DNA of 43,524 nucleotides from an uncultured Blautia sp. (GTDB lineage Bacteria > Bacillota > Clostridia > Lachnospirales > Lachnospiraceae): contig CALWHD010000078.1 of the NCBI GenBank assembly GCA_944380235.1, positions 1 to 43,524 on the forward strand, read 5' to 3'. Below the pieces are notes generated by a model that did not search any database, was not told the DNA's origin, and saw nothing but the letters and a program-made list of their open reading frames with translations. Shown one piece after another: positions 8,068 through 17,342 of the stretch; position 1 is the first letter of the stretch, and every line of letters begins with the position of its first letter. Made by a program: the position numbers and the translations under genes.

Positions 8068-9420
8068 ATGGAAAATCCATACATTTCTGTCTTAATGGTA
8101 AATTATAACCAGGAAGATCTGATCGCACAGAGTATTGAATGCGTTTTAAACCAAAGCTATAAAAACATACAGTTTATTATTGTTGATGACGGCTCCACAG
8201 ATTCCTCCGGAGACATCATCAGAAAGTACGCTGAAAGCGACTCCAGGATAGAATTCTATCCTATGAAAAAGAATATGCATATTTCCTATGCTACAAACTA
8301 TGGATTTTCCAAAGTAAAAGGGGAGTATCTTGCCAGAATTGACAGTGATGACCTGTGGGTTTTTGACAAACTGGAAAAGCAGCTGGCATATATGAAAAAG
8401 AATCCCGCCTGTCAGATCTGCTTTACCGGAACGGACCTGATTGATGAGAAAGGTAATCTCATCAATGACATGGAAAATGTTTACTTTCTGTACAGACTGC
8501 TCAATCAGCCCAACATGTCTCAGGAAGAGATTCTCCGTTATTTCTTTGCAGAAGGAAACCGTTTCACCCATTCTTCTGTACTGATGAAATCTGCTGTCAT
8601 GCAGGAAACCGGGGGCTTTCATCTTGCCTACCGGCAGCTCCATGATTTTGACTATTGGGTGCGTATTGCAAAACATTATCCTCTGTTTTTTCTGGAAGAT
8701 CACCTGACAAAACTGAGAAGGTTTATTCATACGGAAAAGGAAAATACCAGCTCTCAGTCAGAGACCGATACCATACGTTTTTACAATGAATATATGATGA
8801 TAAGAGAGTCTTTTTTTGATGATATCACACCATCTCTTTTCTGCTCTGCTTTTGGTGGTCTCTTCCGCAAAAAAAATGCGGCATCCCCTGAGGAACTGGA
8901 ATGCGAAAAAGCTTTTCTGCTTCTGGACGGCTTCTCTATAAACGGAAAAAAACAGCCTGTGCTTGGACTCCGGCGCCTTGCCCGCCTTCTGGAAAACGAA
9001 AAAACAGCGGATGTGTTGATCCATACTTATCACTACACCCCCATAGAGTATTACAGGGAAAACGGAAATCCCCTTTTCTATGATCCTTTCACTCAGGATG
9101 CTGTTTCCAATATAAAAAAGGTACTGGATGACAACTCGATTCTTCTGGCTAATAACCAAAAGCTCCTGGCAGACAATAACATTCTGGCAGACTCCAATCA
9201 CATACTGACGGAAGAAAATCAAAACCTGCTGAACGAAAACCAAAGACTGGAAACGGAATATACGAAGCTTTCACAAAAGAATGCCGCTCTTTCTGCTGAA
9301 TCAGAAAAGCTCCTAAAGAACTTAAAACAGGCGGAAGCTTCCCTGGATATTATCATAAACTCCACCTGCTGGAAAATGACTTCTCCGGTACGGAAGGTTT
9401 TAGATAAGCTGAAGCATTAA
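8068..9420 (+). CDS. Family 2 glycosyltransferase with C-terminal coiled coil
   Basis: Predicted to transfer a sugar from a nucleotide-sugar to a wall or surface glycan. The N-terminal GT-A domain (about 1-230) has ISVLMVNYNQEDLI, the DDGSTD nucleotide motif near residues 40-45, and the metal-binding DSDD near residue 92. The middle part is unfamiliar. Residues about 350-425 form an Asn/Leu/Glu-rich coiled coil, followed by STCWKMTSPVRKVLDKLK, a C-terminal motif seen in many Firmicutes surface-glycan glycosyltransferases. GGAG precedes the ATG; the gene starts 21 bases after the SLH autolysin and ends at a strong terminator, so the two form an operon. Acceptor unknown; wall polymer or S-layer glycan is an inference from context. 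Confidence 0.85.
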   Translation: MENPYISVLMVNYNQEDLIAQSIECVLNQSYKNIQFIIVDDGSTDSSGDIIRKYAESDSRIEFYPMKKNMHISYATNYGFSKVKGEYLARIDSDDLWVFDKLEKQLAYMKKNPACQICFTGTDLIDEKGNLINDMENVYFLYRLLNQPNMSQEEILRYFFAEGNRFTHSSVLMKSAVMQETGGFHLAYRQLHDFDYWVRIAKHYPLFFLEDHLTKLRRFIHTEKENTSSQSETDTIRFYNEYMMIRESFFDDITPSLFCSAFGGLFRKKNAASPEELECEKAFLLLDGFSINGKKQPVLGLRRLARLLENEKTADVLIHTYHYTPIEYYRENGNPLFYDPFTQDAVSNIKKVLDDNSILLANNQKLLADNNILADSNHILTEENQNLLNENQRLETEYTKLSQKNAALSAESEKLLKNLKQAEASLDIIINSTCWKMTSPVRKVLDKLKH

Positions 9421-9464
9421 AAAAGGTTCCGGTGCATTGTTTGTTAGGTGCACCGGAACCTTTT
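9421..9464. terminator. Bidirectional terminator between the glycosyltransferase and the hydratase
   Basis: A perfect 16-bp stem (9421-9436 with 9449-9464) with a 12-base loop, starting in an A run and ending in TTTT. It starts immediately after the glycosyltransferase stop and lies about 28 bases beyond the convergent hydratase stop. Confidence 0.9.
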
Positions 9465-9491
9465 ATACTTTCTGTCTCACAGATATTTTTA

Positions 9492-11783
9492 TTATTTTCC
9501 TGCTCTGTAGTAATTGATCAGACAGCCTTCTAAAATAATCTCTCTTTCGTCATCTGTCATTTCTCCCAGACCCAAAGTAAATTCTTTGAGCGTATCCCCT
9601 ACTACATATGCTTTTACCTCCGTTCTGCCTTCCTCCACAGCTTTTCTGATCCCGGGAATAAACAAATAGTCTCCTTTTTTAAAGGGCAGGTCACCTTCTG
9701 GAATCAGGAAGGGAAGCATACCCCAGTTGATCAAATTGGAGCGGTATCGTTTAGTAGCATATTCATTGGCAATATTTGCCCAGCCCCCTAGCACCTTCTG
9801 GCAGGAAGCAGCCTGTTCCCTGGCAGAGCCGTCGCCTGGTTTTACCGCAAAAATCGTACTTCCTATACCAGTAGTGTAACGGTCTGATTCCGGGTAAAAT
9901 TCTTTAATCCTGGACCATACAGGATTTAATTCTTCCAGTGTGCATGCCGGGCATTCTTCCTTTTCTCTTGCTTTTTCTGCGGTCTGTATTTCTTTTGCCA
10001 GCCCTACATAATCCGGATCTTTTCTTGAAAGAGCAAACTCGGCCAGCTTCAAAGGATTAGAACGATAGGATGAGGTTTCCCCTGAGGGGATTAATTCATC
10101 CGTTGTAGTAACTGGATCATGAATCTCAGAAACCACTTTCAGCACCAGATTCTCCGTCAGTGCGGGCATAGCCGGCCAGTCTTTAATATTAGGACCGAAC
10201 TGTATTTCCACATCCGGATCTGCCTTTCCCTTGCTGTCAAAGACTCTGTTCTCATAAATTGTCTTATCGAAATAATATTTCGGTTTTCTGTACTCTCCCG
10301 CATATTCTGTCGCTGGTGTAAGGCGTCCCTTATTAGCTGCTGTAGCCGCAATAGAACGGGCGTCCATAAGAGCCACAGAAGAAATCTGCCCATTCTGAAT
10401 TTTGGATCCTTCTCTGTTTGGGAAGTTTCTGGTGGAATGACGAATACTTAATGCGTTGTTTGCCGGCGTGTCTCCGGCTCCGAAACAAGGTCCGCAGAAT
10501 GCAGTCTTAACAACTGCTCCTGTCTGGATCAGGTCTGCCAGTACACCGTTCTTTGCCAGCTCCATATAAATCGGAGTACTTGCGGGATATACGCTCAGTG
10601 TAAAAGCATCCGAACCAATGCTTGTTCCTCTTAAGATATCCGCAGCGTCACAGATATTTTCAAATCCGCCGCCTGCACAGCCTGCAATAATTCCCTGTTC
10701 CACATATAATTTTCCATCCTTTACCTTATCCTTCAGTGTATAGGGAATCTTTCCATCCAGGCTGACCTGGGCTTTCTTCTCCACATCATCCAGGATATCC
10801 ATCAGGTTACTGTTCAGTTCTTCAATCGTATAGGTATTGCTGGGATGGAAGGGCATAGCGATCATAGGTCTGACAAGACTTAAATCCACATAAACCATAC
10901 CGTCATAGTAAGTAACCGCTCCCGGATTTAACTCCTTATATTCTTCTTCTCTTCCGTGGATCTGGTAAAACTCTTTGATTACAGAATCTGTCTTCCAGAT
11001 AGAGGACAGACAGGTGGTCTCTGTTGTCATAACATCTACACCAATCCTGAAATCCGCACTTAAGTTTTCCACGCCCGGACCTACAAATTCCATAACTTTA
11101 TTTTTTACATAGCCATTGGCAAAAACAGCTCCGATAATGGCAAGTGCCACATCCTGAGGACCTACTCCCGGCACCGGCTTTCCAGTGAGATATACACCGA
11201 TGACTTCCGGACATTTAATATCATAAGTCCTTCCCAAAAGCTGTTTTACCAGCTCCGGTCCGCCCTCTCCCATTGCCATGGTTCCCAGCGCGCCGTAGCG
11301 GGTATGACTGTCAGAACCGAGGATCATCCTGCCGCCCCCGGCAAGCATTTCTCTTGCAAACTGATGGATAACTGCCTGATGAGGAGGTACATATACGCCT
11401 CCGTATTTCTTTGCGCAGGTCAGTCCGAACATGTGATCATCTTCATTGATCGTCCCTCCAACGGCACACAGAGAGTTATGGCAGTTAGTCAGCACGTATG
11501 GGATGGGAAATTTCTCAAGCCCTGATGCTCTTGCTGTCTGGATGATCCCCACAAAAGTAATATCATGGGAGGTCAGCTTATCAAATTTAATCTGCAGGTT
11601 GTCCATATTTCCTGATGTATTGTGCTCTTTTAAAATAGAATAAGCAATGGTGTTTCTTGCTGCTTCCTGTCTGTCTGCTTTTTTTCCTGTTTTATGTTCC
11701 ACAGCCGCAGCCGCTTCCGGTCCGTCGGCGATCAGTTCTGTTCCATTTAAAAGCCATGTTCCGCCTTCATAAAGTTTAATCAT
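9492..11783 (-). CDS. Aconitase-family hydratase (aconitate hydratase-like)
   Basis: Predicted iron-sulfur dehydratase, probably citrate/isocitrate interconversion, of 763 residues. The start is the ATG after AGGAGG; a longer frame has no site. Family signatures are [46 protein letters not shown] (cluster Cys 1 region), and [13 protein letters not shown] (CxxC cluster ligands). A C-terminal swivel domain carries [12 protein letters not shown]. The usual GSCTNSS around the first cluster Cys is replaced by GCAGGG, as in the Firmicutes 'hydratase' branch, so the true substrate may not be citrate. It has its own promoter and lies downstream of a CdaR/PucR-type regulator on the same strand, separated by a terminator. 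Confidence 0.85.
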   Translation of the reverse strand: MIKLYEGGTWLLNGTELIADGPEAAAAVEHKTGKKADRQEAARNTIAYSILKEHNTSGNMDNLQIKFDKLTSHDITFVGIIQTARASGLEKFPIPYVLTNCHNSLCAVGGTINEDDHMFGLTCAKKYGGVYVPPHQAVIHQFAREMLAGGGRMILGSDSHTRYGALGTMAMGEGGPELVKQLLGRTYDIKCPEVIGVYLTGKPVPGVGPQDVALAIIGAVFANGYVKNKVMEFVGPGVENLSADFRIGVDVMTTETTCLSSIWKTDSVIKEFYQIHGREEEYKELNPGAVTYYDGMVYVDLSLVRPMIAMPFHPSNTYTIEELNSNLMDILDDVEKKAQVSLDGKIPYTLKDKVKDGKLYVEQGIIAGCAGGGFENICDAADILRGTSIGSDAFTLSVYPASTPIYMELAKNGVLADLIQTGAVVKTAFCGPCFGAGDTPANNALSIRHSTRNFPNREGSKIQNGQISSVALMDARSIAATAANKGRLTPATEYAGEYRKPKYYFDKTIYENRVFDSKGKADPDVEIQFGPNIKDWPAMPALTENLVLKVVSEIHDPVTTTDELIPSGETSSYRSNPLKLAEFALSRKDPDYVGLAKEIQTAEKAREKEECPACTLEELNPVWSRIKEFYPESDRYTTGIGSTIFAVKPGDGSAREQAASCQKVLGGWANIANEYATKRYRSNLINWGMLPFLIPEGDLPFKKGDYLFIPGIRKAVEEGRTEVKAYVVGDTLKEFTLGLGEMTDDEREIILEGCLINYYRAGK

Positions 11784-11821
11784 AACATTCCTCCTGATTT
11801 TCACTGAAACTATCTTCTATC

Positions 11822-11850
11822 ATTATAAATTTTATTGCTTTAAAAAGCAA
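11822..11850 (-). promoter_or_regulatory. Promoter of the hydratase gene
   Basis: TTGCTT (11845-11850), a 17-base spacer and TATAAT (11822-11827) on the minus strand. A small inverted repeat TTGCTT / AAGCAA overlaps the -35 box and its downstream edge and could be a regulator site. Confidence 0.75.
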
Positions 11851-11907
11851 GTATTTTATCAAAGTAAATTAATTGCATACAATTATACAATTTACTTTTA
11901 AAAATAG

Positions 11908-11932
11908 AGGCGGAACGCTTTGCGCACCGCCT
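11908..11932 (-). terminator. Terminator after the CdaR/PucR-type regulator gene
   Basis: On the minus strand AGGCGG pairs with CCGCCT, extended by an inner GCGC/GCGU stem around an AAA loop, followed by CUAUUUUU. It isolates the hydratase gene from regulator transcription. Confidence 0.85.
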
Positions 11933-11938
11933 GTTCTC

Positions 11939-13024
11939 TTAATTCTGTTTTTTCATAAATTCCATATAGCTGGAAACCATCAGCGCAATCTTAAAGGTCA
12001 GGGCATCATCAAATACACGAATGTCGAGTCCTGTACTCTTCTGAATCTTTTCCAGTCTGTATACCAGCGTATTTCTGTGCAGGAAAAGCTGTCTTGATGT
12101 CTCTGAAATGTTCAGGTTATTGTCAAAAAATTTGTTAATAGTATTCAGAGTTTCATCATCCAGGGAATCCGGCAGCTTTCCTCCAAACACTTCCTTCATA
12201 AACATCTCACATAAAGGCATGGGAAGCTGATAGATCAGACGGCCGATTCCCAGATTATTGTATCCCACAATATTCTTGTCTACATAGAAGATCTTACCTA
12301 CATCAAGAGCCATCTTCGCTTCCTTATATGAGCGGGAAACATCCTTGATCTCATGTATCACATTTCCATAAGAAACACGTACCTGGGACATGGCCTCTGC
12401 ATTCAGCATATCCACGATCATTTTGGCAATCTCCTCAATGCTTTCGTAATCATCGTTTTCTTCCAGCTGTCTTACAATAATAATATTTTTCTCATCGATG
12501 GCTGTGATGAAATCACTTGTTCTGGAGATAAAAAGATTTTTCAGAATTTCCATGGAATCCTGATCTTTTTCATTCTTAGTCTCAATCAGAAAGACAACTC
12601 TCTTTGCCTCCACCGGAATATGCAGTTTTTTTGCTCTGTTGTATACATCCACCAGAAGGAGATTATCCAGTATCAGGTTCTGAATGAAATTAGATTTATC
12701 AAATCTTTCCTTATATGCCACAATGAGATTCTGAATCTGCGCCACCGCTACACGGCCGATCATATACGCGTCTTCGCTTCCGCCTTTTGCAATGAGCACA
12801 TACTCTACAGACTGATTGTCATAGATTTTAAAGAAATGATATCCCCTGATCACCTGACTGTCTGCCATGGAATCCACAAAACTTCTCACATCTCCAAAAT
12901 CTTCATTCTCCACAGAAAATGTACTGGAATTTACTTTTCCATCAACATCCATGACACATAAATCTATTCTTGTAATTGCTCTTAACTCATCCAATGTCTT
13001 TTGTATTACCTGGCTTGAAATCAT
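11939..13024 (-). CDS. CdaR/PucR-family transcriptional regulator
   Basis: Predicted DNA-binding regulator of 361 residues. The N-terminal segment (about 1-100, from MISSQVIQKTLDELRAI on) resembles the sugar-diacid recognition domain of CdaR. The centre is a GGDEF-like degenerate domain. The C-terminus has the PucR-type helix-turn-helix (LNISETSRQLFLHRNTLVYR then LEKIQKSTGLDIR), which is the hallmark of the family. AAAGGAG precedes the ATG. It stands immediately upstream of the aconitase-like hydratase, which is its most likely target, perhaps in response to an organic acid. The ligand is inferred only from family. Confidence 0.85.
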   Translation of the reverse strand: MISSQVIQKTLDELRAITRIDLCVMDVDGKVNSSTFSVENEDFGDVRSFVDSMADSQVIRGYHFFKIYDNQSVEYVLIAKGGSEDAYMIGRVAVAQIQNLIVAYKERFDKSNFIQNLILDNLLLVDVYNRAKKLHIPVEAKRVVFLIETKNEKDQDSMEILKNLFISRTSDFITAIDEKNIIIVRQLEENDDYESIEEIAKMIVDMLNAEAMSQVRVSYGNVIHEIKDVSRSYKEAKMALDVGKIFYVDKNIVGYNNLGIGRLIYQLPMPLCEMFMKEVFGGKLPDSLDDETLNTINKFFDNNLNISETSRQLFLHRNTLVYRLEKIQKSTGLDIRVFDDALTFKIALMVSSYMEFMKKQN

Positions 13025-13078
13025 ATTCTGCTCTCCTTTGGTATTCTTTCAACACGATTTTGAAACTTTCTATTCCTA

Positions 13079-13107
13079 ATCATACATGATTTTCAAAAAA
13101 ATATCAA
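13079..13107 (-). promoter_or_regulatory. Promoter of the CdaR/PucR-type regulator
   Basis: TTGATA (13102-13107), a 17-base spacer and TATGAT (13079-13084) on the minus strand, about 50 bases before the start codon. Confidence 0.7.
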
Positions 13108-13147
13108 CTAAACCCAGGGAAAACTCTATGATTTTTTGGTAAATTGT

Positions 13148-13187
13148 TACAGCCGCAGGCCTGTCTCCATAAGCCTGCGGCTGTAAA
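13148..13187 (-). terminator. Terminator after araA
   Basis: A perfect 14-bp GC-rich stem (13148-13161 with 13174-13187), loop 12 bases, just after the araA stop. On the minus strand it is followed by CAAUUU, so the U tract is short. Confidence 0.8.
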
Positions 13188-13204
13188 TTTCTGACTTATA
13201 TTTA

Positions 13205-14713
13205 TTATGAAAGATTCAGACGGAATGCTGCCTCATTCCAGCGAAGTTCATTTTTTAACCCGCGAATATTCGTGTCCTTATCAATATAAACAGCCTCAAT
13301 TCCCATAGCAGCTGCCCAGTCCCCCATCTGCTCTGCAGTCAGGTCATAGGAGAATGCTGTATGATGAGCGCCGCCTGCGAGAATCCATGCTTCTGCCCCT
13401 GTCTGAAGACTTGGTTCCGGTGTCCAGAATGCAGTCGCTACCGGAAGTTTGGGCATTGGCTTCTCTACTTTCTTACAGTTTACATCATTGATGATCAGGC
13501 GGAATCTGTCCCCCAAATCGATGAGGGAAGTTGCAACAGCTTTTCCTGTCTTGGAGGTAAATACCAGCCTTGCCGGATCTTCTCTGTCTCCCATAGAAAG
13601 CGGCTGGCACTTGATGCTGACAGGTCCTTCCGCAATGGTAGGGCAGACTTCCAGCATGTGAGCTTCCAGAATTCCCTCTTTTCCGGGAACCAGATTATAA
13701 GTGTAATCTTCCATAAAAGAAGTTCCCTTCGCATCCTTTTTACCCTGAGTCATAATTTTCATCAGGCGGACCATTGCAGCAGTCTTCCAGTCGCCTTCAC
13801 CTCCAAAGCCGTATCCCTTTTCCATAAGCCTCTGAATAGCCAGTCCCGGAAGCTGTTTTAAAGATCCAAGATCGCCGAAATGGGTAACGATCGCCTGATA
13901 ATTTTTTTCTTCCAGGAACCGCTCAAATCCGATTTCAATCTGCGCCTGTACCGCCACATGTTTCTTAAATTCTTCCGGATCTCTTCCCTCCAGAAGTATG
14001 TCATATTTACTGTAATATTCTTCCACCAGGGCATCTGTATCTGCCTTTGAAACAGCTTCTACTGCCTCAGCAATCTCATTTACGGGATAAGCATCCACTT
14101 CCCATCCAAACTTAATCTGAGCTTCAACTTTATCCCCCTCTGTCACTGCTACATTTCGCATATTATCAGCAACTCTCATAACCCTGATATGGCTGCTCTC
14201 GATAATGCCCACAGCAGTTCTCATCCAGGATGCGATTCTTTCCTGAACCTCTTTATCGTCCCAGAATCCCACGATTACTTTACGTTCAATCCTCATGCGG
14301 CTTACAATGTGTCCGTACTCTCTGTCTCCGTGAGCTGCCTGATTTTCATTCATAAAATCCATATCAATAGTGTCATAGGGGATTTCTCTGTTAAACTGTG
14401 TATGCAGATGAAGCAGTGGTTTTCTGTACTCCTGAAGTCCCAGAATCCAAGATTTTGCAGGTGAAAAGGTGTGCATCCAGGTAATGACTCCCGCACAGTT
14501 TTCATCTGCATTTGCTTCATTAAAAGTCTGACGGATCATCGCATTTGTAAGAAGAGTAGGCTTCCATACTACTTCATAAGGAAGAATTCCTGACTTATTC
14601 AGTCTGTCCACCATAATCTTAGAATGCTCTGCCACATGATCCAGACATTCCTGCCCATATAAATCCTGTGAGCCTGTACAGAACCAGAATTTATAATTTT
14701 TCATTTCCAACAT
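13205..14713 (-). CDS. araA: L-arabinose isomerase
   Basis: Converts L-arabinose to L-ribulose, the first step of arabinose breakdown, in the cytoplasm with Mn2+. The 502 residues match the family (about 495-500). Recognisable stretches are YKFWFCTGSQDLYGQE at the start, WMHTFSPAKSWI, LLHLHTQFNREIPYD, the active-site region KGYGFGGEGDWKTAAMVRL, and AGGAHHTAFSYDL near the C-terminus. The start is placed at the ATG 8 bases after AGGAGG; a longer frame to 14749 lacks a site. It is divergent from an AraC regulator gene. No araB, araD or arabinose transporter lies in the window, so the rest of the pathway must be elsewhere. Confidence 0.95.
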   Translation of the reverse strand: MLEMKNYKFWFCTGSQDLYGQECLDHVAEHSKIMVDRLNKSGILPYEVVWKPTLLTNAMIRQTFNEANADENCAGVITWMHTFSPAKSWILGLQEYRKPLLHLHTQFNREIPYDTIDMDFMNENQAAHGDREYGHIVSRMRIERKVIVGFWDDKEVQERIASWMRTAVGIIESSHIRVMRVADNMRNVAVTEGDKVEAQIKFGWEVDAYPVNEIAEAVEAVSKADTDALVEEYYSKYDILLEGRDPEEFKKHVAVQAQIEIGFERFLEEKNYQAIVTHFGDLGSLKQLPGLAIQRLMEKGYGFGGEGDWKTAAMVRLMKIMTQGKKDAKGTSFMEDYTYNLVPGKEGILEAHMLEVCPTIAEGPVSIKCQPLSMGDREDPARLVFTSKTGKAVATSLIDLGDRFRLIINDVNCKKVEKPMPKLPVATAFWTPEPSLQTGAEAWILAGGAHHTAFSYDLTAEQMGDWAAAMGIEAVYIDKDTNIRGLKNELRWNEAAFRLNLS

Positions 14714-14929
14714 ATTCTCATCCTCCTGCTTTTTCTTTGAAACGTTCATTGCTATAAATCCAGTATAACTTACCTGCAGGAAAAAGAAAGAAATCTATTG
14801 CCTGTTTCTGGACATTTATTCATTTGTCTGATAAAGTAAATTATGAGGAATGCCCCTGACGCATGCTTTTATATACAAGCAACGGAACATGGGGTACTAA
14901 TTATTCGTTTAAAAGGGAGGACGAAGATT

Positions 14930-15805
14930 ATGCTGGCAAATTTTGAGCAAAGAGACAGCTGCGGCAAAATGGGTGTCTGGGCAGGCGGATACAGAAACCT
15001 TCATAACCTTCCCCACTGGCATCTGGAATGTGAGCTTATCTGTGCAGATTCAGGAGAAGTGACTGTTTCCCACAGCAACACTCCTTATCATCTTTCTCAA
15101 GGGAACTGCGCATTTATCAACAGCGGTGAGATTCACTATATCAAAGCTGCTGAGGACAGTATTACCGGCATTATCATGTTTGACGCTTCCCTGCTTACAG
15201 ATATCTCTCCCCGCGGATTTCAGCTGATGTCACCGATCCTTTCTTATACATCCGATGTTTTTGAAGTATATAAGGCGCTGAAAAAAGAACTGCGCGAAAA
15301 AAAGCCGTTTCACGATATGAAAGCCAACTGTCTTGTCACCAGCCTGATGATTGATATTTTTCGCAGGGAATCACTGTCAGAGCCTAAAAAATCCCGTGAC
15401 AGCAGTGCTGTCCTGAGTTATAAAAATCTTCTGGCAGAAATAGAAGAAAAATGCAGCTACATTACTTTCGAAGACGCCTGCAGTTTTATGGGGCTTTCCA
15501 AGCCCTATTTTTCCAAATTTTTTAAAAATATTTCCGGAATGACCTTTTCCCAGTACCTGAACATCATCCGGCTGGAAAAAGCTATACAGCTCTTAAACCA
15601 CAATGACAGAAATCTGTCTGTCACCGAAATAGCTTCTTTGTGCGGTTTTGACACTATACGTCACTTTAACCGGGTCTTTAAAGATATCACGGGGTTTTCC
15701 CCGCGTCAGCTTCCCAGGGACTACATATTGACCTCACATTCCATCAAAAGCATAAAACATAACTTTAATCCTACCTTGCCTTGTTCTGAGCTGCTGAACA
15801 TCTGA
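14930..15805 (+). CDS. AraC-family regulator, likely of arabinose use
   Basis: Predicted activator of 291 residues. The N-terminal cupin-like ligand domain carries HWHLECELI and later INSGEIHYI. The C-terminal 100 residues have two helix-turn-helix units, ending in the signature VTEIASLCGFDTIRHFNRVF and KDITGFSPRQ. The start is the ATG nine bases after GGGAGG; an upstream in-frame extension to 14843 lacks one. It is divergently arranged with araA over a shared 216-base region, the usual layout for a regulator and its target, so arabinose is the likely effector by context. Confidence 0.85.
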   Translation: MLANFEQRDSCGKMGVWAGGYRNLHNLPHWHLECELICADSGEVTVSHSNTPYHLSQGNCAFINSGEIHYIKAAEDSITGIIMFDASLLTDISPRGFQLMSPILSYTSDVFEVYKALKKELREKKPFHDMKANCLVTSLMIDIFRRESLSEPKKSRDSSAVLSYKNLLAEIEEKCSYITFEDACSFMGLSKPYFSKFFKNISGMTFSQYLNIIRLEKAIQLLNHNDRNLSVTEIASLCGFDTIRHFNRVFKDITGFSPRQLPRDYILTSHSIKSIKHNFNPTLPCSELLNI

Positions 15806-15872
15806 TGAACACCAGGCAGGGATCACGTATGTATCCGGGATTTCTCTGCTCCGTCTGTTTTCCTACACAAAA

Positions 15873-15897
15873 ACCCCTGCGGTTTTACCGCAGGGGT
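15873..15897. terminator. Bidirectional terminator between the AraC regulator and the sugar ATPase
   Basis: A perfect 10-bp GC-rich stem (15873-15882 with 15888-15897) with a 5-base loop. On the minus strand it is followed by UUUUUG, so it mainly serves the convergent ATPase gene. Confidence 0.85.
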
Positions 15898-15923
15898 GAT
15901 TTTCTGATCTGTGAAACAAAATC

Positions 15924-17036
15924 TTAGTTTGTGATAACCTGTTCTGTTTCTTTGTCAAAGATGTGGATTTTTTCCATATCCAGTGCGAATTTAACTGTAT
16001 CGCCTGTTCTTGCTGTTGTACGAGGATTAACTCTCGCTGTCATAGCAAATCCTTCAGCATCGAAGTATAAGTAAACTTCTGCACCAAGTAATTCGTATAC
16101 AGTAATCTTACCTTCCATAATGCTGTTCGGGAATGCCTGGATACGAGCTTCATCATCATATACATGCTCTGGACGAATACCCATAACAACTGTCTTTCCA
16201 TTGTATCCGCCGTCAATAAGAGCTTTCTTCTTGGAAGCAGGTACATGAAGAGTTGTCTTTCCAATCTGTAACTGAACATCTTCACCTTTTACATGTACAG
16301 TTGCATCTACAAAGTTCATCTGAGGAGATCCGATGAATCCTGCAACGAACAGATTGCATGGTGAATTGTATAATGTCTGTGGTGTATCAACCTGCTGTAC
16401 AACACCGTCTTTCATAACAACGATTCTTGTACCCAGTGTCATAGCTTCTGTCTGGTCATGTGTTACATAGATGATAGTAGCGCCTAATCTTTCATGTAAT
16501 TTAGAAATCTCAGTACGCATCTGAACACGAAGTTTAGCATCCAGGTTTGACAGAGGTTCGTCCATTAAGAATACCTTTGGTTCACGAACGATAGCACGTC
16601 CCATAGCAACACGCTGTCTCTGACCACCGGACAGAGCCTTTGGTTTACGGTCTAATAATTTTTCCAGGTCAAGAATTCTTGCTGCTTCCTTAACCATCTT
16701 GTCAATCTGATCTTTCGGAACTTTTCTCAGTTTCAGACCAAACGCCATGTTATCATATACTGTCATATGTGGATACAGAGCATAGTTCTGGAATACCATC
16801 GCGATATCTCTGTCTTTTGGTTCAACATCGTTTACAACTTTGTCACCGATCTTTAATGTACCGCCGGAGATTTCTTCCAGACCAGCGATCATACGAAGTG
16901 TTGTAGATTTTCCGCATCCTGAAGGACCTACGAAAATGATAAATTCTTTGTCTGCGATTTCAAGATTGAAATCCTTAACCGCTTCAAATCCGTTAGGATA
17001 TGTTTTGTTAATATGCTGTAATGATAAACTTGCCAT
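15924..17036 (-). CDS. ugpC: Stand-alone ATPase of carbohydrate ABC importers (MsmK/UgpC type)
   Basis: Energises sugar ABC uptake at the inner face of the membrane. All ATPase motifs are present: Walker A GPSGCGKST (residues 37-45), Q-loop VFQNYALYPHM (about 81-91), signature LSGGQRQ (135-141), Walker B VFLMDEP (155-161) and the switch VTHDQTEAM. The C-terminal 130 residues form the TOBE/regulatory domain of the MsmK/UgpC/MalK group. Total 370 residues, as expected. AGGAGG precedes the ATG. No binding protein or permease gene is nearby and it is flanked by its own promoter and terminator, so it is monocistronic, fitting a shared ATPase serving several importers as MsmK does in streptococci. 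It also looks strongly biased to preferred codons, suggesting high expression. Confidence 0.9.
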   Translation of the reverse strand: MASLSLQHINKTYPNGFEAVKDFNLEIADKEFIIFVGPSGCGKSTTLRMIAGLEEISGGTLKIGDKVVNDVEPKDRDIAMVFQNYALYPHMTVYDNMAFGLKLRKVPKDQIDKMVKEAARILDLEKLLDRKPKALSGGQRQRVAMGRAIVREPKVFLMDEPLSNLDAKLRVQMRTEISKLHERLGATIIYVTHDQTEAMTLGTRIVVMKDGVVQQVDTPQTLYNSPCNLFVAGFIGSPQMNFVDATVHVKGEDVQLQIGKTTLHVPASKKKALIDGGYNGKTVVMGIRPEHVYDDEARIQAFPNSIMEGKITVYELLGAEVYLYFDAEGFAMTARVNPRTTARTGDTVKFALDMEKIHIFDKETEQVITN

Positions 17037-17085
17037 TCTTAATTCCTCCTAAATGTTTATAACATCTTGCTTTTGAACTGTTCTA

Positions 17086-17114
17086 AGTATACCCTGATAT
17101 GTGTTTTTTTTCCA
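17086..17114 (-). promoter_or_regulatory. Promoter of the sugar ATPase gene
   Basis: TGGAAA (17109-17114), 17-base spacer and TATACT (17086-17091) on the minus strand, about 50 bases upstream of the start. The rest of the 17037-17342 gap holds this and the opposing promoter at 17264; no gene is supported there. Confidence 0.6.
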
Positions 17115-17263
17115 TAGTTTAATTCCACAAAGATTAAAGTGAGTATTCGTGCCCCTTGCTGAAGCACTTTGGTTTCCTGTCATTTCGCCGATTTTTATTC
17201 TTCTGCCTATGCAAACTGCACAACCATCTCCCACTATTCGGTCATTTTTTAATTTTTCCGGTC

Positions 17264-17292
17264 TTTACAGGCAAGCAGTTCTTTTCTATAAT
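17264..17292 (+). promoter_or_regulatory. Promoter of the 88-residue conserved protein
   Basis: TTTACA (17264-17269), 17-base spacer, TATAAT (17287-17292), about 50 bases upstream of the ATG at 17343. Confidence 0.75.
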
Positions 17293-17342
17293 GGAAAAAT
17301 GAAACAGAGACGGCCAAAATCAAACCCGAGAAAGGAAAAATT

